A DNA stretch of 64,000 bases from Capsulimonas corticalis (GTDB lineage Bacteria; Armatimonadota; Armatimonadia; Armatimonadales; Capsulimonadaceae): NCBI RefSeq assembly GCF_003574315.2, contig NZ_AP025739.1, forward strand, positions 1,178,001 through 1,242,000, read 5' to 3'. The position numbers and the translations under genes are program-made. The notes beneath the pieces are model-generated. The model made no database searches, was not told the DNA's origin, and saw only the letters and a list, made by a program, of their open reading frames with translations. This document shows positions 55,406-64,000 of the stretch, piece after piece. The first letter of the stretch is position 1, and each line of letters begins with the position of its first letter.

Positions 55406-56452
55406 TCAGCGAAGGGCGAGGCGAGGCGCGGGGCCGACGGAATCGCGGAGGATCAGCTCCGCCGGCAGCAGCTCCAGCGTTCCCACCGGCGTCGCGTGGC
55501 GGTCCGGGTGGGAGACGCGCTCGACGATCTTCTCGACCGCGCGCCGTCCGATGTCGTGATACGGCTGGCGCAGCGTGGTCAGCGGCGGCGTGGTTCCGGC
55601 CGACTGCAATTTATCGTCGATGCCGATGACGGACAGATCTTCCGGGACGCGAACGCCGAGGTCGCGGCAGCAGGCCAGGACGCCGTAGGCGATGCTGTCG
55701 TTGCTGCAAAAGATCGCGGTGGGACGCTCGTCGACCGGCAGCGCCATCAGGTTTTGCGCGATCTGATAGCCGCCGGCGGGGTCGTAGCCGCACGGGATAT
55801 CCAGCGCCGGATTGTACCGGGCCTCCAGTTCGCGCAGCCCTTGCAGATAGCCTTGATGGCGCTGCTCGGATGAAAGATACCAAAGATCGCCTTGCAAAAA
55901 TGCGATTCGCCGGTGCCCCAGCTCTCCCAAGTGGCGCATGATCGACACGCTCGCGCCGAAGTTGTCGATGTCGAGGCGGATGACGCGTGGATCTTCGCGG
56001 CTGTCGCCGACGATCGCGAAGGGAATGCGCTTGCGCAGGAGCGGCTCGATCAGCGGGCAATCCTTCAGTGGCGTGATGAGGATCAGACCGTCGCAGTAGC
56101 CGTCCGCGAGGATCGAAAGGTTGTCGTAAAGGGCGTCCCAGCTAGGCTCCTGGAAAATGACCGCCTTCTGCTTGCGCTCGCCGCAGGCGCGGCAGATACC
56201 GTCCAGAACGCGCCCATAGTATCCGTCAAAGACAAGCGTCTCGGGAACGACGCCGAAGACGACCCCGATGGCGTCCATGCGGCGGCGCTGGAGGCCGCGC
56301 GCAACGGCGTTGGGCTGATACCCCATGCGCTGGGCGACGTCCTTTACGTGCTGGCGTGTCGCCGTTCCGATCCGTCCCGTCTCATTCAGGGCGTATGAGA
56401 CCGTCATCACGGAAACGCCGGCTTCTTTCGCGATATCTTTGATGGTAACCAT
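55406..56452 (-). CDS. LacI-family transcriptional regulator
   Basis: A 348-aa protein with the LacI HTH (VTIKDIAKEAGVSVMTVSYALNETGRIGTATRQHV) and hinge (YQPNAVARGLQRRR), then the sugar-binding fold (GDSREDPRVIRLDIDNFGASVSIMRHLGELGHRRIAFLQG, PTAIFCSNDSIAYGVLACCRDLGVRVPEDLSVIGIDD). It likely represses a sugar gene; the ligand is unknown. It is divergent from nothing close and lies upstream of the GntR/LacI hybrid on the same strand. TGGTACCA (56471-56478) a few bases before its start may be part of its operator. Confidence 0.93.
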   Translation of the reverse strand: MVTIKDIAKEAGVSVMTVSYALNETGRIGTATRQHVKDVAQRMGYQPNAVARGLQRRRMDAIGVVFGVVPETLVFDGYYGRVLDGICRACGERKQKAVIFQEPSWDALYDNLSILADGYCDGLILITPLKDCPLIEPLLRKRIPFAIVGDSREDPRVIRLDIDNFGASVSIMRHLGELGHRRIAFLQGDLWYLSSEQRHQGYLQGLRELEARYNPALDIPCGYDPAGGYQIAQNLMALPVDERPTAIFCSNDSIAYGVLACCRDLGVRVPEDLSVIGIDDKLQSAGTTPPLTTLRQPYHDIGRRAVEKIVERVSHPDRHATPVGTLELLPAELILRDSVGPAPRLALR

Positions 56453-56718
56453 AGTTTTGCGCCAATTCTATGGTACCAGAATAATTCACTATTCACGAAT
56501 TTTTCACCTCGCTTTATCGATAAATTTTTGTCTATGTCGCCGATTCTTGTTACGGATCGTCCCGTCACACTTTTTTGCCACTCTCTCTCAATCGGATATT
56601 TCAGAGGAATATGCGGGACCGCAGAAAAGTGGGCGGAATGAGAAAACGCGGTTTCCCATTCCGCCTAGAATTCCGCAGAGTTGATGATGATAACTCGAAC
56701 AGCGAATGGGAGACGTTA

Positions 56719-57489
56719 CTATTTGTAGTTATTCGTTTCCACCTTGAGAGCGTACAGCGCCTGCCCCAGGACACTGACGCCATCGCCGTCCGCGCAGCTG
56801 CCCGGGAATGGCGCATTATCAACCGTCCAGTAATTGACGGGAGCGGAACCGCATGGAAAGATCGTAGCCATCGGCTTCAGCGCCTTCACGTGCCCATCAG
56901 CGAACAGATAGTTACTGACACCGTTGTGCCCGGCGAACAAATCGTTGTTGGCTCCCGTGTAATGGTTGAGGATGTTCGCGTCCGCATAACCTTCATTCGT
57001 CATTTCGAGCACGGCAATTACCTGAGCAGGCGCGTCGACAGACGCCATCGCAACACCCGGTCCGTCCGTATTCGCGAAGAGGGCCGTGCCGTTGTATGGA
57101 GTCGATGGATACATGTTGCCAAAATCCGTATTAAAGTAGGGGCTGCTATTGTAATTGGCGCCGTAGCTTATCGGATAGCCATCACCTCCATTGTTCGTAC
57201 TACTTTTATTGGACGGACACCTAAAAACACCGGTCGCTTTGACGTAAGGGAAGACTACGTTTCGCCATGACACCGCGCCGCCGTTATACTCTCGGGCGGG
57301 ATATTTCTCGTCGTAGTCCTGCACGTACTGCATAATCGCCAGGCCAATTTGCTTTTCGTTGCTGGCGCAGCTGATCTGGCGAGCTTTTTCGCGCGCTTTG
57401 GCGAAGACCGGGAAGAGGATGGCGGCAAGGATCGCAATGATAGCGATCACAACGAGTAACTCAATCAGAGTAAACGCTCGGGCTTTCAT
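56719..57489 (-). CDS. DUF1559 prepilin-like protein
   Basis: A 256-aa DUF1559 protein: leader [61 protein letters not shown] and the [15 protein letters not shown] motif near the C-terminus. A likely LacI operator (ACCTAACCGGTTCGGT) lies about 100 bp upstream of the start, so this copy is probably sugar-regulated. AAGGAATC is near the ATG at 57489. Confidence 0.92.
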   Translation of the reverse strand: MKARAFTLIELLVVIAIIAILAAILFPVFAKAREKARQISCASNEKQIGLAIMQYVQDYDEKYPAREYNGGAVSWRNVVFPYVKATGVFRCPSNKSSTNNGGDGYPISYGANYNSSPYFNTDFGNMYPSTPYNGTALFANTDGPGVAMASVDAPAQVIAVLEMTNEGYADANILNHYTGANNDLFAGHNGVSNYLFADGHVKALKPMATIFPCGSAPVNYWTVDNAPFPGSCADGDGVSVLGQALYALKVETNNYK

Positions 57490-57590
57490 AAGAAGATTCC
57501 TTTCGAATATGACGGCGGACAGTCTGTGACAAATGCTGGCGAGGATAGCGAAAGATACGACGACAACTCTGCGATTCTCACCTCCTTACC

Positions 57591-57606
57591 ACCTAACCGG
57601 TTCGGT
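57591..57606. promoter_or_regulatory. LacI-type operator site 2
   Basis: ACCTAACCGGTTCGGT, near palindromic, with one mismatch pair; shares the AACCGGTT core with the sites at 52253, 58668 and 59715. It lies before the DUF1559 gene at 57489. Confidence 0.6.
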
Positions 57607-57623
57607 AAACAGCCAAAATAAAA

Positions 57624-58646
57624 CTACGGAGCAGGCCCGGACGTATCCCGCACGATCAACGATCCCGGCAGGATCATCTTGCGTCCCGGCATTTCCTCTC
57701 CCTTGATATGAGAAAGAAGAAGATCGACCGCTCGCTCCCCCATTTCCTGACCTGGCTGGCGCATCGACGTCAAGGGCGTCTTCGCGGAAGCGCCTTCCCC
57801 GCTGTTGTTGATCCCGACCACTGAGATCTCTTCGGGGACGCGAACGCCCCGCTCTTCCAGCGCGCTGAGCGCGCCGAGCGCGATCCGGTCGTCTCCGCAG
57901 AACAGCGCGGTCGGGCGTGACTCTAAGGGCCGGTCCAGCAGCGTTATCGCTTGCTTGTAGCCGGAGGCGACGTTGTAGCCTCCATGAAGATCGATCGCCG
58001 GATCGTATTCCAGCTGGTTGTCGGCGAGTTCTTCCCGATAGCCTTGCGCGCGCAGCAAGGAGCTTTGGTGAATATCTTCGCCGCGCAGCATGGCGATGCG
58101 CTTATGCCCCAGCCCGATCAGATAACTCGTGATCCGCCGTCCCGCATCGATATTATCGAGATCGACGATGGACATATTGGGCTCGGTTCGATGATCTCCG
58201 ATGATGACGAACGGCGTGCGCCGATAAAAAAGCTGGGCGAAAAAGTTTTCCGGCGCCATCGGGACAATCAAAATCAGTCCATCGCAGAACCCATCGCAAA
58301 ATGACGGGATATTGGCAATGGCGTCCGACCAGCGCTCGGTATACAAAAGTGTCTTCTGCCGCAAACGCGAATTTTGCGCGACAACGCCGTCGATGATAGG
58401 CCCGAGATGCTGGTCGGCGATCAGCGATCCCCAGCCGCTGTAGTCCATGACCACGCCGATCGTGTTCATACGGCGATGACTGAGGCCGCGCGCGACGGCG
58501 TTAGGAGAGTAGTTCATCTGCTGGATCATTTCCAGCACGCGCTCACGCGTTTCCGGGCCAGCCGCATCGGGCGTGTTGTTCAGCACACCTGAAACGGTAG
58601 CCACGGACACCCCGCAAGCCTTCGCAACATCTCTCATCGTCGTCAT
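57624..58646 (-). CDS. LacI-family repressor of the AACCGGTT regulon (proposed)
   Basis: A 340-aa LacI-type repressor: HTH (TMRDVAKACGVSVATVSGVLNNTPDAAGPETRERV), hinge (YSPNAVARGLSHRRMNT), and sensor domain (PFVIIGDHRTEPNMSIVDLDNIDAGRRI, PTALFCGDDRIALGALSALEERGVRVPEEISVVGINN). An operator lies 20 bp upstream of its start, and near-identical palindromes lie before the GH31 gene and two DUF1559 genes, so I infer this protein binds them. The inducer is not known. CC-GG-centred palindromes are typical of LacI-family sites. Confidence 0.93.
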   Translation of the reverse strand: MTTMRDVAKACGVSVATVSGVLNNTPDAAGPETRERVLEMIQQMNYSPNAVARGLSHRRMNTIGVVMDYSGWGSLIADQHLGPIIDGVVAQNSRLRQKTLLYTERWSDAIANIPSFCDGFCDGLILIVPMAPENFFAQLFYRRTPFVIIGDHRTEPNMSIVDLDNIDAGRRITSYLIGLGHKRIAMLRGEDIHQSSLLRAQGYREELADNQLEYDPAIDLHGGYNVASGYKQAITLLDRPLESRPTALFCGDDRIALGALSALEERGVRVPEEISVVGINNSGEGASAKTPLTSMRQPGQEMGERAVDLLLSHIKGEEMPGRKMILPGSLIVRDTSGPAP

Positions 58647-58667
58647 AAAGGATACTTGGCCCCGCCG

Positions 58668-58693
58668 ATAACACCAAACCGGTTAGGCGTTAT
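58668..58693. promoter_or_regulatory. LacI-type operator site 3 (autoregulatory)
   Basis: ATAACACCAAACC and GGTTAGGCGTTAT arms, 11 of 13 pairs, centred on CCGG, about 22 bp upstream of the lacI start, which suggests autoregulation. Confidence 0.7.
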
Positions 58694-58763
58694 TCAATTA
58701 TATGATAACTCCGACGAATCTGTCAACAAGTAATTTTTGAAAACCGCCGACCGCCGCAGCCAG

Positions 58764-58799
58764 CAAAAAACCTCCGTTTCCCTCTTGGGAAACGGAGGC
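58764..58799 (-). terminator. Intrinsic terminator after the DUF1559 gene
   Basis: On the minus strand CCTCCGTTTCCC pairs with GGGAAACGGAGG and is followed by TTTTTTG. It comes after the DUF1559 gene that ends at 58814. Confidence 0.85.
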
Positions 58800-58813
58800 A
58801 AGTCTCCGAGTAT

Positions 58814-59653
58814 TTAGATCTTACTGAAGGTCAATGCGGCGCTGCCCGATGCGCCGCCGTTCACGTTCAGATAGCTCGTTCCAGAGGCGTGCTCGTTGGC
58901 GCTATCCTCGGGATTCTCGGCGGCCAGGGCGTCTTTTCCTGGAGAGATGCGGCTTGCCTTCAGCCATTTGACATGGCCGTCACACGCCAAATAATTAGCG
59001 CCGTCGGTGTGAATGCCCTTGGTTCCTTGATACAGCTGCAGATTCTGCCCGACCGGGTTCCCAGTGACATAATATCCATTGTTCGCCGGGCGTCCGCCCC
59101 AAAACTGTTGGTCCAGGGTTGAGGAAGTGGAATAGTCCGGCTGAACGCCGCTCGTGTTGGCGATATCCATTGTGGCCCCGAACGCTTCGCAAAGCAGCAC
59201 CGTTGAAGCGGGCGCCGCAAGAGTCGCGAGCGCAGTCGTGTGCGCGGTTCCGCCGGAATCGCGGCTGCCGTCACCCACAAGCGAGTCGTTAACGGAGTAG
59301 GACACCGGCTTCCAAATTCGGGCGTCGTTTGTGCTGAACGAACTCGGATCGTCAGGACACCGATACAATTCGACCGATTTGACGTAGGGATAAATCGGCT
59401 GAACCCACCCGCCGCAGTAGTTGTACGTCGTTGCTCCCAGCGGGAAGGTTTCGTCGTTGTCCTGAACATACTGTATAAAGCCCAGCCCAAGCTGCTTCTG
59501 GTTAGAGGCGCAGGAAATCTGGCGCGCCTTTTCGCGCGCTTTGGCGAAGACCGGGAAGAGAATGGCGGCAAGAATCGCGATTATAGCGATGACAACGAGC
59601 AATTCAATCAAAGTAAATGCGGACTGACGAACGGGGCTACGTTTCATGGACAT
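58814..59653 (-). CDS. DUF1559 prepilin-like protein
   Basis: A 279-aa DUF1559 protein: [66 protein letters not shown] and [17 protein letters not shown] near the C-terminus. GAGGAG lies 6 nt before ATG 59653, so I do not use the longer frame. A LacI-type operator (ACCGAACCGGTTAGGT) lies about 60 bp upstream. Probably a sugar-regulated pseudopilin-like surface protein; exact role unknown. Confidence 0.92.
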   Translation of the reverse strand: MSMKRSPVRQSAFTLIELLVVIAIIAILAAILFPVFAKAREKARQISCASNQKQLGLGFIQYVQDNDETFPLGATTYNYCGGWVQPIYPYVKSVELYRCPDDPSSFSTNDARIWKPVSYSVNDSLVGDGSRDSGGTAHTTALATLAAPASTVLLCEAFGATMDIANTSGVQPDYSTSSTLDQQFWGGRPANNGYYVTGNPVGQNLQLYQGTKGIHTDGANYLACDGHVKWLKASRISPGKDALAAENPEDSANEHASGTSYLNVNGGASGSAALTFSKI

Positions 59654-59714
59654 AATAAACTCCTCGAAAAGCATGGATAACGATGGATGCAATAGAATCG
59701 GTCAAAACACAATC

Positions 59715-59730
59715 ACCGAACCGGTTAGGT
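59715..59730. promoter_or_regulatory. LacI-type operator site 4
   Basis: ACCGAACCGGTTAGGT, palindromic except for one position, upstream of the DUF1559 gene at 59653. Confidence 0.6.
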
Positions 59731-59859
59731 ATTGCTGAGTTCATTATAGTGCATCTCTTCTCATCTGTCAACATGGAATTTTTGCGGGGCTGGAAACGGG
59801 TGAAATCGTGATTTATTCGGCCTTGCCGCCCCGCATTCCATAATGCAAGGCGGCGGCGA

Positions 59860-61248
59860 TTACTTCGCCGGGACCGTCATGAACAGGAAGACCAATCCTT
59901 CTGAGAGTGTGGGATGCGTCAGCACCGCGTCCCGTAGGGCGGTGTAAGGAAGATTTCCCAGCATGGCGATCTGCACCATGGAGAGGATTTCGCCGGCGTT
60001 CACCCCGAGGGCGGTGAAACCGAGGATGCGATCGTCCTCACCGATCAGCGCTTTCATAAATCCCTGACGCTCGTCCAGGGTGCGAGCCCGTAATACGCCG
60101 GCCATCGGAAGCTTCGCCAGCCGGTAGGAGATTCCCCTAGCCCGGGCTTCGGTTTCGTTCAGGCCGACGCGCGCGAGTTCGGGATCGGTGAACAGCGTCC
60201 AGGGAACGCTCCGGCCCGTCGTGGTTCGGGAGCCGCCGGCAAGCTGGTCTTTGACGATTCGGAAGTCATCGAATGAGATGTGGGTGAAGAGCGGACTGCC
60301 GGCGCAGTCCCCCATCGCCCAAACTCCGTCCGCCGTGGTCTGAAGCCGCTCGTCGACCTGGATATAGCCGCGCCCATCCAGCGCCACGCCGCCGGCCGCC
60401 GCATCGATGGATTCGGTATTGGGCGTTCGTCCGGTCGCGACCAGCACATGCGTCCCTTCGACAACGCTCTCCTCGGAAGCCCCCGTAATGGAGACCCGAA
60501 CGCTCTCTCCCGAAACGCCCTCCACTCGCGTGGCCGACGACGAAAACTCGAATCGAATCCCCTCGCCTTGCAGGATTTCGAGAAGCCCCGCCGACACCTC
60601 GGGATCCTCTCCGGCAAGCAGGCGCTCGTCGCGATGGATAACCGTCACCTCCGCGCCAAATCGCCGGAAAGCTTGCGCGAACTCCAGGCCAATATATCCG
60701 CCGCCAATGATCATCAGCCGCTCGGGGACGACATCCAGCTCCAGCGCCTCCACATGACTGAGCGGTTTTGCCTCCGCGAGCCCGGGAATGCCGGGCAGGG
60801 CCGAGCGCGTTCCCAGGTTCAGAAAGACCTTTTCACCCCGCAGCACGCGCGTTCCGCCGTCCCGCAGAGCGACTTCAAAGGTCCGGGGGCCGACGAAACG
60901 AGCGGAGCCCATCAGAAACTCCGCGCCGCTGGAGTGATAACGGTTCTCATGAATCGCGATCAGTTCATCGACCATCTTTCGCTTTCGACGCCGTACGCCT
61001 TCCATGTTGACGCGCCATTCTCCGGTTTCGATTCCGAATTCCGACGCTCTCCGAAAGAACGAGGCCACTTTGGCGGAATGGATAACGTTCTTACTGGGCA
61101 GGCAGGCCACATTCGGGCAAGAGCCGCCGATCATGGACCGCTCCACGACGATTGTTTTGGCGCCGCTCGGCGCAAGAGTCCAGGCTAGATACTTGCCCGC
61201 CTCGCCGCTGCCGATCACAACGTTTTCGTAGTCTTCGATATCGGTCAT
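59860..61248 (-). CDS. FAD-dependent pyridine nucleotide-disulfide oxidoreductase
   Basis: A 462-aa protein of the mercuric reductase/dihydrolipoamide dehydrogenase family. FAD-binding GSGEAGKYLAW near the start, redox-active disulfide in GGSCPNVACLPSKN, NAD(P)-binding GGGYIGLEFAQAFRRFGAEVTVIHRDERLL, and a C-terminal MGDCAGSPLFTH with the final dimerisation domain (TALGVNAGEILSMVQIAMLGNLPYTALRDAVLTHPTLSEGLVFLF). The disulfide is CPNVAC, so it can accept thiol or metal substrates; the specific one cannot be read. GAGGG lies 4 nt before ATG 61248. Confidence 0.9.
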   Translation of the reverse strand: MTDIEDYENVVIGSGEAGKYLAWTLAPSGAKTIVVERSMIGGSCPNVACLPSKNVIHSAKVASFFRRASEFGIETGEWRVNMEGVRRRKRKMVDELIAIHENRYHSSGAEFLMGSARFVGPRTFEVALRDGGTRVLRGEKVFLNLGTRSALPGIPGLAEAKPLSHVEALELDVVPERLMIIGGGYIGLEFAQAFRRFGAEVTVIHRDERLLAGEDPEVSAGLLEILQGEGIRFEFSSSATRVEGVSGESVRVSITGASEESVVEGTHVLVATGRTPNTESIDAAAGGVALDGRGYIQVDERLQTTADGVWAMGDCAGSPLFTHISFDDFRIVKDQLAGGSRTTTGRSVPWTLFTDPELARVGLNETEARARGISYRLAKLPMAGVLRARTLDERQGFMKALIGEDDRILGFTALGVNAGEILSMVQIAMLGNLPYTALRDAVLTHPTLSEGLVFLFMTVPAK

Positions 61249-61348
61249 AAAACCCTCTTCTTGAGAGCGCGATAAATAGAAAAACACGCGATCTGCGCCA
61301 AAAGCTACCCAAAGCTAGCAGCCCTAAAACACGGTTTCCCACGCAAGC

Positions 61349-61385
61349 AGCCCCCTCCTCTCTTTCTGAAAGGGAGGAGGGGGCT
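61349..61385. repeat. Palindromic repeat
   Basis: AGCCCCCTCCTC ... GAGGAGGGGGCT hairpin with a short loop, similar in style to the REP-like repeats in the tRNA array. It stands in the 260-nt gap before the DUF1559 gene, which holds no gene. Confidence 0.65.
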
Positions 61386-61509
61386 AGTGAGGTAGGGGGT
61401 TTCCGGTCCCGCAATAAATTACGGAGCTGCTCTGACCCCGCATTGAAATACGGGGCTGGGGATTGCTTCGCAACCGACTGTCCGTCCCGGACAGAAGAGA
61501 GTAAGGGAT

Positions 61510-62232
61510 TTAGTTCCAGTCGTCCGTGGTGGTCGGGTCAATCCAGGTTTTGAAAGGCATCACGCCGCGAATATTGTTGACGATCTCCGTGAACGTATCG
61601 CCGGACTTGTGCGGCGCCAGGATGGGCGACACATGGACATGTCCGTCGGCGAACGCCAGATTGATGCGCCCCGTATGGCGCGGCTGATTGTCTTCGATGA
61701 TCCGCCCCGCAAATAGCCAGATGGTGTAGTCGGAGTTCAGGCCGTGATTGGTCAAAAGATTGTCCGGATGTTTGTCGGGGTTGTCGCTGACAGGCGTAAG
61801 AACCCCATCGGCCAGCATGATGATCTGCGACGGCGTGTCCACTTTCGCCAGCGGCGCGAGATTCATATAGTGGTTATTGTAGAGATAACCGACCGCCGTA
61901 TCGGCGCTGTGCGGGTTGTCCGGGCACTGATAAACGGCGTAGCTTTTCACATAGGGAAAGATCGCCTGCGGCCAGTAGGAGAGTTGCCCGTCGCTGACAT
62001 GAGTGCTCTGCCCATTGTATCCCGAAGGATACGTCTCGTCATTGTCCTGCACGTACTGCATCATCCCCAGGCTCAGCTGCTTGAGATTGGAAAGACACGC
62101 AGTCTGGCGCGCCTTCTCGCGGGCCTTCGCGAACACCGGGAAGAGGATGGCGGCAAGAACAGCAATAATAGCAATAACTACCAGCAGCTCGATTAACGTA
62201 AACCCTTGTACTTTGCGCTTGGTAACAAACAT
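61510..62232 (-). CDS. DUF1559 prepilin-like protein
   Basis: A 240-aa DUF1559 protein: [63 protein letters not shown] and H-TGRINLAFA-DGHVHV near the C-terminus. GAAGGAGCGAATC lies just before ATG 62232. No AACCGGTT site is seen upstream. One of seven such proteins in this window, with the others differing mostly in the central domain. Confidence 0.9.
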   Translation of the reverse strand: MFVTKRKVQGFTLIELLVVIAIIAVLAAILFPVFAKAREKARQTACLSNLKQLSLGMMQYVQDNDETYPSGYNGQSTHVSDGQLSYWPQAIFPYVKSYAVYQCPDNPHSADTAVGYLYNNHYMNLAPLAKVDTPSQIIMLADGVLTPVSDNPDKHPDNLLTNHGLNSDYTIWLFAGRIIEDNQPRHTGRINLAFADGHVHVSPILAPHKSGDTFTEIVNNIRGVMPFKTWIDPTTTDDWN

Positions 62233-62408
62233 GATTCGCTCCTTCGTTGGTCGGGTCCCACATACGCAGGACAATAAAAGTCATCACTCATAGAGAGGTG
62301 ACTGTTTATACCGCAACGCCATCGGATGAAGCACTATGACAAATACTGGAATTTCCGCGCACGGTGAATATAATCTTCGAGTGGGGAGAAGGAGATCCGT
62401 CAAATGTG

Positions 62409-62449
62409 AGACTCACGGCTCTGAACAGGGCGTTCAGAGCCGTGAGTCT
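62409..62449 (-). terminator. Perfect hairpin after the ricin-lectin gene
   Basis: AGACTCACGGCTCTGAAC pairs fully with GTTCAGAGCCGTGAGTCT around five nucleotides. It lies directly after the stop of the gene that ends at 62462, without a T-run. Confidence 0.6.
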
Positions 62450-62461
62450 GATGCGTAGTGT

Positions 62462-64000
62462 TTACTTCAGGGTCCAGAGATGGTCCCCGGTGTAATTCTC
62501 GGGTGTTTGGAAGATCTCAGCGCCATTGGCCGTGCTCATGCCGTTCACGCCCAGCACCAAGCCGCTGTTCCAGTTGAACAGGGAGAATGAAGAGCCGGCG
62601 TCGAGCAGCTGCCAGAGATGATCCGTCGCCCCGTTCGCGCCCCAGATCACGGCGTCGGCCGTACCGAGCGAGCCGCCTGTGATCCCCAGCTCCCGTCCGC
62701 TGTTGGTGTTGAGGAACTTGTAGAGGCCGCAGCCCTGATCCTGGAGCTGCCAGAGATGGTCGCCGGTCCCGTTGTCGTCCCACTGCGTCACCAGCGTTCC
62801 ATCGGCGGTTCCCCCGCCTGACGGCGTCAGCACCTTGCCCGTGAAGCTATTGCTGATTCGGTATGTGGTTCCGGAGCGGACATCCTGGAGCTTCCAGTGC
62901 TGGTTCGCGCCGCCGGTGTCTATGTTCTGATCGACCAGCGCGCCGTCGGACGTGCTGCTTCCCGTAACCTCAAGAAGTTTACCGCTGCTTTTGTTGATGA
63001 CTTTGTAGTAGCCGCCGCCGATGTCCACCAGCTTCCAAAGCTGGTTCGCGCCGCTGGCGTCGTCCCACTGATCGATCGGAGCGCCGTTCGCCGTGCTGCT
63101 GGCGTAGTCTTCCAGCAGCCTGCCGCTGTTTTGGTTGACGATCTTGAAGTAGCCGTACCCGGCGTAGACGAACTTCCAGTTATGGTCCGGCGTCCCGTTG
63201 TCCGTGTATTGCTGCGCGTTCGCGCCGTTGGCCGTCGACGCGTTCACCACGGCGAGCACCTTGCCGCTGTTCTGGTTGAACAGCTTGTAGTAATTGAGCG
63301 GGCTGGTTCCCTGCGGGATCACGACCTGAATATTGTCCAGCTCCGCGCGGTTGGAGCCGTGGTTGAACTGAAGCGTATTGGCGCCGGCGTTCAGAGTGAC
63401 ATAAACGCCCGTCACAAAGGTCGGGCTGAAGCTGCCCCATGCGCCGGTGTACGGATAATTGACCGTGATTGGAGACCCGGTGTTGCCGTTGACGACCAGG
63501 CTGTGGGTGGCCGTGGCCGCCGCCGCGCTCTGGTCCACGTTGCTGTTGTTGTCGTAGGCGACCAGCACGGCGTACTGCCCCGCGACGGGAACGTTCACCG
63601 TGAACTTGACGTAGCTGCTCGCGGCGTCGAGGCCGCCCACATACTGGCCGCCGGCCGATCCGCCGCCGCTTCGGACCTGCCCGCCGCTGACAACCGCGCT
63701 GGCGGCGTAGTAGATGTCGGTATTGCCGTAGGAGACGCCGCTGCTAACGCCCCGGACATTCGCGCAGTTCGGGCCAAGCTCGGCAAGGAGCGTTCCGTAG
63801 GGACCATCGTTGCTGACGGTATTGCCTGAGAGCGTCGCGAAGTTATCGTTCGACAGCCAGACGCTCGTGTTGGAATCCTGGCCGCCCACCATGCCCGCCG
63901 GCGCAGCGACCGTCCCCGGACCGGCCGGATGCGCGTTGACGAAGGCGTTGCGCGTGATCTGCGTTCCGGCGCCGTTCACTATCGCGATATTGATCGCGTC
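62462..64000 (-). CDS. Secreted protein with carbohydrate-binding and ricin B-lectin domains (N-terminus off window)
   Basis: At least 512 residues are visible; the frame runs through the edge of the window so the start and any signal are missing. The first part reads like the end of a parallel beta-helix (ITRNAFVNAHP, SVWLSNDNFATLSGNTVSNDGPYGTLLAELG). Next comes a CBM-like domain (YVKFTVNVPVAGQYAVLVAYDNNS..NTLQFNHGSNRAELDNIQVVIPQ), then two ricin-type trefoils with repeated QxW motifs (KLFNQNSGKVLAVVN, YFKIVNQNSGRLLED, YYKVINKSSGKLLEV and so on, with HNWKF, NQLWKL, NQHWKL, DHLWQL). It probably binds and cleaves or scaffolds on polysaccharide. Catalytic part not visible. Confidence 0.87.
   Translation of the reverse strand, partial: DAINIAIVNGAGTQITRNAFVNAHPAGPGTVAAPAGMVGGQDSNTSVWLSNDNFATLSGNTVSNDGPYGTLLAELGPNCANVRGVSSGVSYGNTDIYYAASAVVSGGQVRSGGGSAGGQYVGGLDAASSYVKFTVNVPVAGQYAVLVAYDNNSNVDQSAAAATATHSLVVNGNTGSPITVNYPYTGAWGSFSPTFVTGVYVTLNAGANTLQFNHGSNRAELDNIQVVIPQGTSPLNYYKLFNQNSGKVLAVVNASTANGANAQQYTDNGTPDHNWKFVYAGYGYFKIVNQNSGRLLEDYASSTANGAPIDQWDDASGANQLWKLVDIGGGYYKVINKSSGKLLEVTGSSTSDGALVDQNIDTGGANQHWKLQDVRSGTTYRISNSFTGKVLTPSGGGTADGTLVTQWDDNGTGDHLWQLQDQGCGLYKFLNTNSGRELGITGGSLGTADAVIWGANGATDHLWQLLDAGSSFSLFNWNSGLVLGVNGMSTANGAEIFQTPENYTGDHLWTLK

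Overview
This 64-kb window looks like a chromosomal segment of a GC-rich (roughly 60%) Armatimonadota-type bacterium, perhaps Capsulimonas-like. The inference rests on seven DUF1559-type prepilin-like proteins (type IV pilin-like N-terminus; a visible H-x9-DG motif in five complete ones and in one more at 3171), LacI-family repressors next to secreted glycosidases, and conserved proteins such as the 244-aa product at 20142-20876. Taxonomy was not tested by any search.

Layout. 1-8.8 kb: housekeeping and accessory genes (DUF1559 proteins, SDR oxidoreductase, M29 aminopeptidase, MmyB-like regulator, SnoaL-like protein, alpha/beta hydrolase, MsrB, PilZ protein). 9.1-11.7 kb: an odd island with an ECF-sigma/ankyrin fusion gene between two direct repeats. 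Each repeat holds a tRNA-like sequence in circularly permuted order (T-arm, acceptor 3' strand and CCA lie before the acceptor 5' strand and D-arm), and a third permuted element lies beside the first repeat. 12-20 kb: animal-type haem peroxidase, GH31 glycosidase and a very large galactose-oxidase-like protein, all on +. 20-26 kb: unknown conserved protein, WD40 protein, SGNH hydrolase, AhpD/DoxX/YciI proteins and an ECF42-type sigma factor.

26.25-36.0 kb: a tRNA array on the minus strand, about 21 tRNAs plus a tRNA-like element. It also carries rtcB (split by a group II intron encoding an RT/HNH maturase), a DRB0094-type RNA ligase, a methyltransferase and small unknown ORFs. A good sigma70 promoter and a leader with a terminator lie at its upstream end. 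At its downstream end is a 220-nt element closed by a 12-bp helix that carries two pieces of 23S rRNA, the sarcin-ricin loop and the L11-binding domain. These are the two halves of the ribosomal GTPase-associated centre. Next to it is a tRNA-like fold with a long artificial acceptor stem. Several array tRNAs are non-canonical: class II with a CCA anticodon, class I with Leu anticodons, a mismatched acceptor stem, and missing U33. Together this suggests an RNA repair/decoy or alternative translation module, which I regard as the most novel content of the window.

36.3-40.8 kb: SDR, PHP-domain phosphoesterase, SIS-domain sugar isomerase, and a REC-PAS-HATPase regulator. 40.9-48.4 kb: one minus-strand respiratory operon from a consensus promoter, encoding CcoS, Rieske protein, split cytochrome b, a pentahaem cytochrome c, a monohaem cytochrome c, CcoN and CcoO: a joined bc-type complex and cbb3-type oxidase. 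48.5-64 kb: peroxiredoxin, then a carbohydrate locus (GH31, alpha-amylase, GntR/LacI hybrid, two LacI repressors, DUF1559 proteins). A shared palindromic operator built on AACCGGTT lies before the GH31 gene, two DUF1559 genes and one lacI gene. The window ends in a flavin disulfide reductase, another DUF1559 gene and a ricin-lectin protein cut by the window edge.
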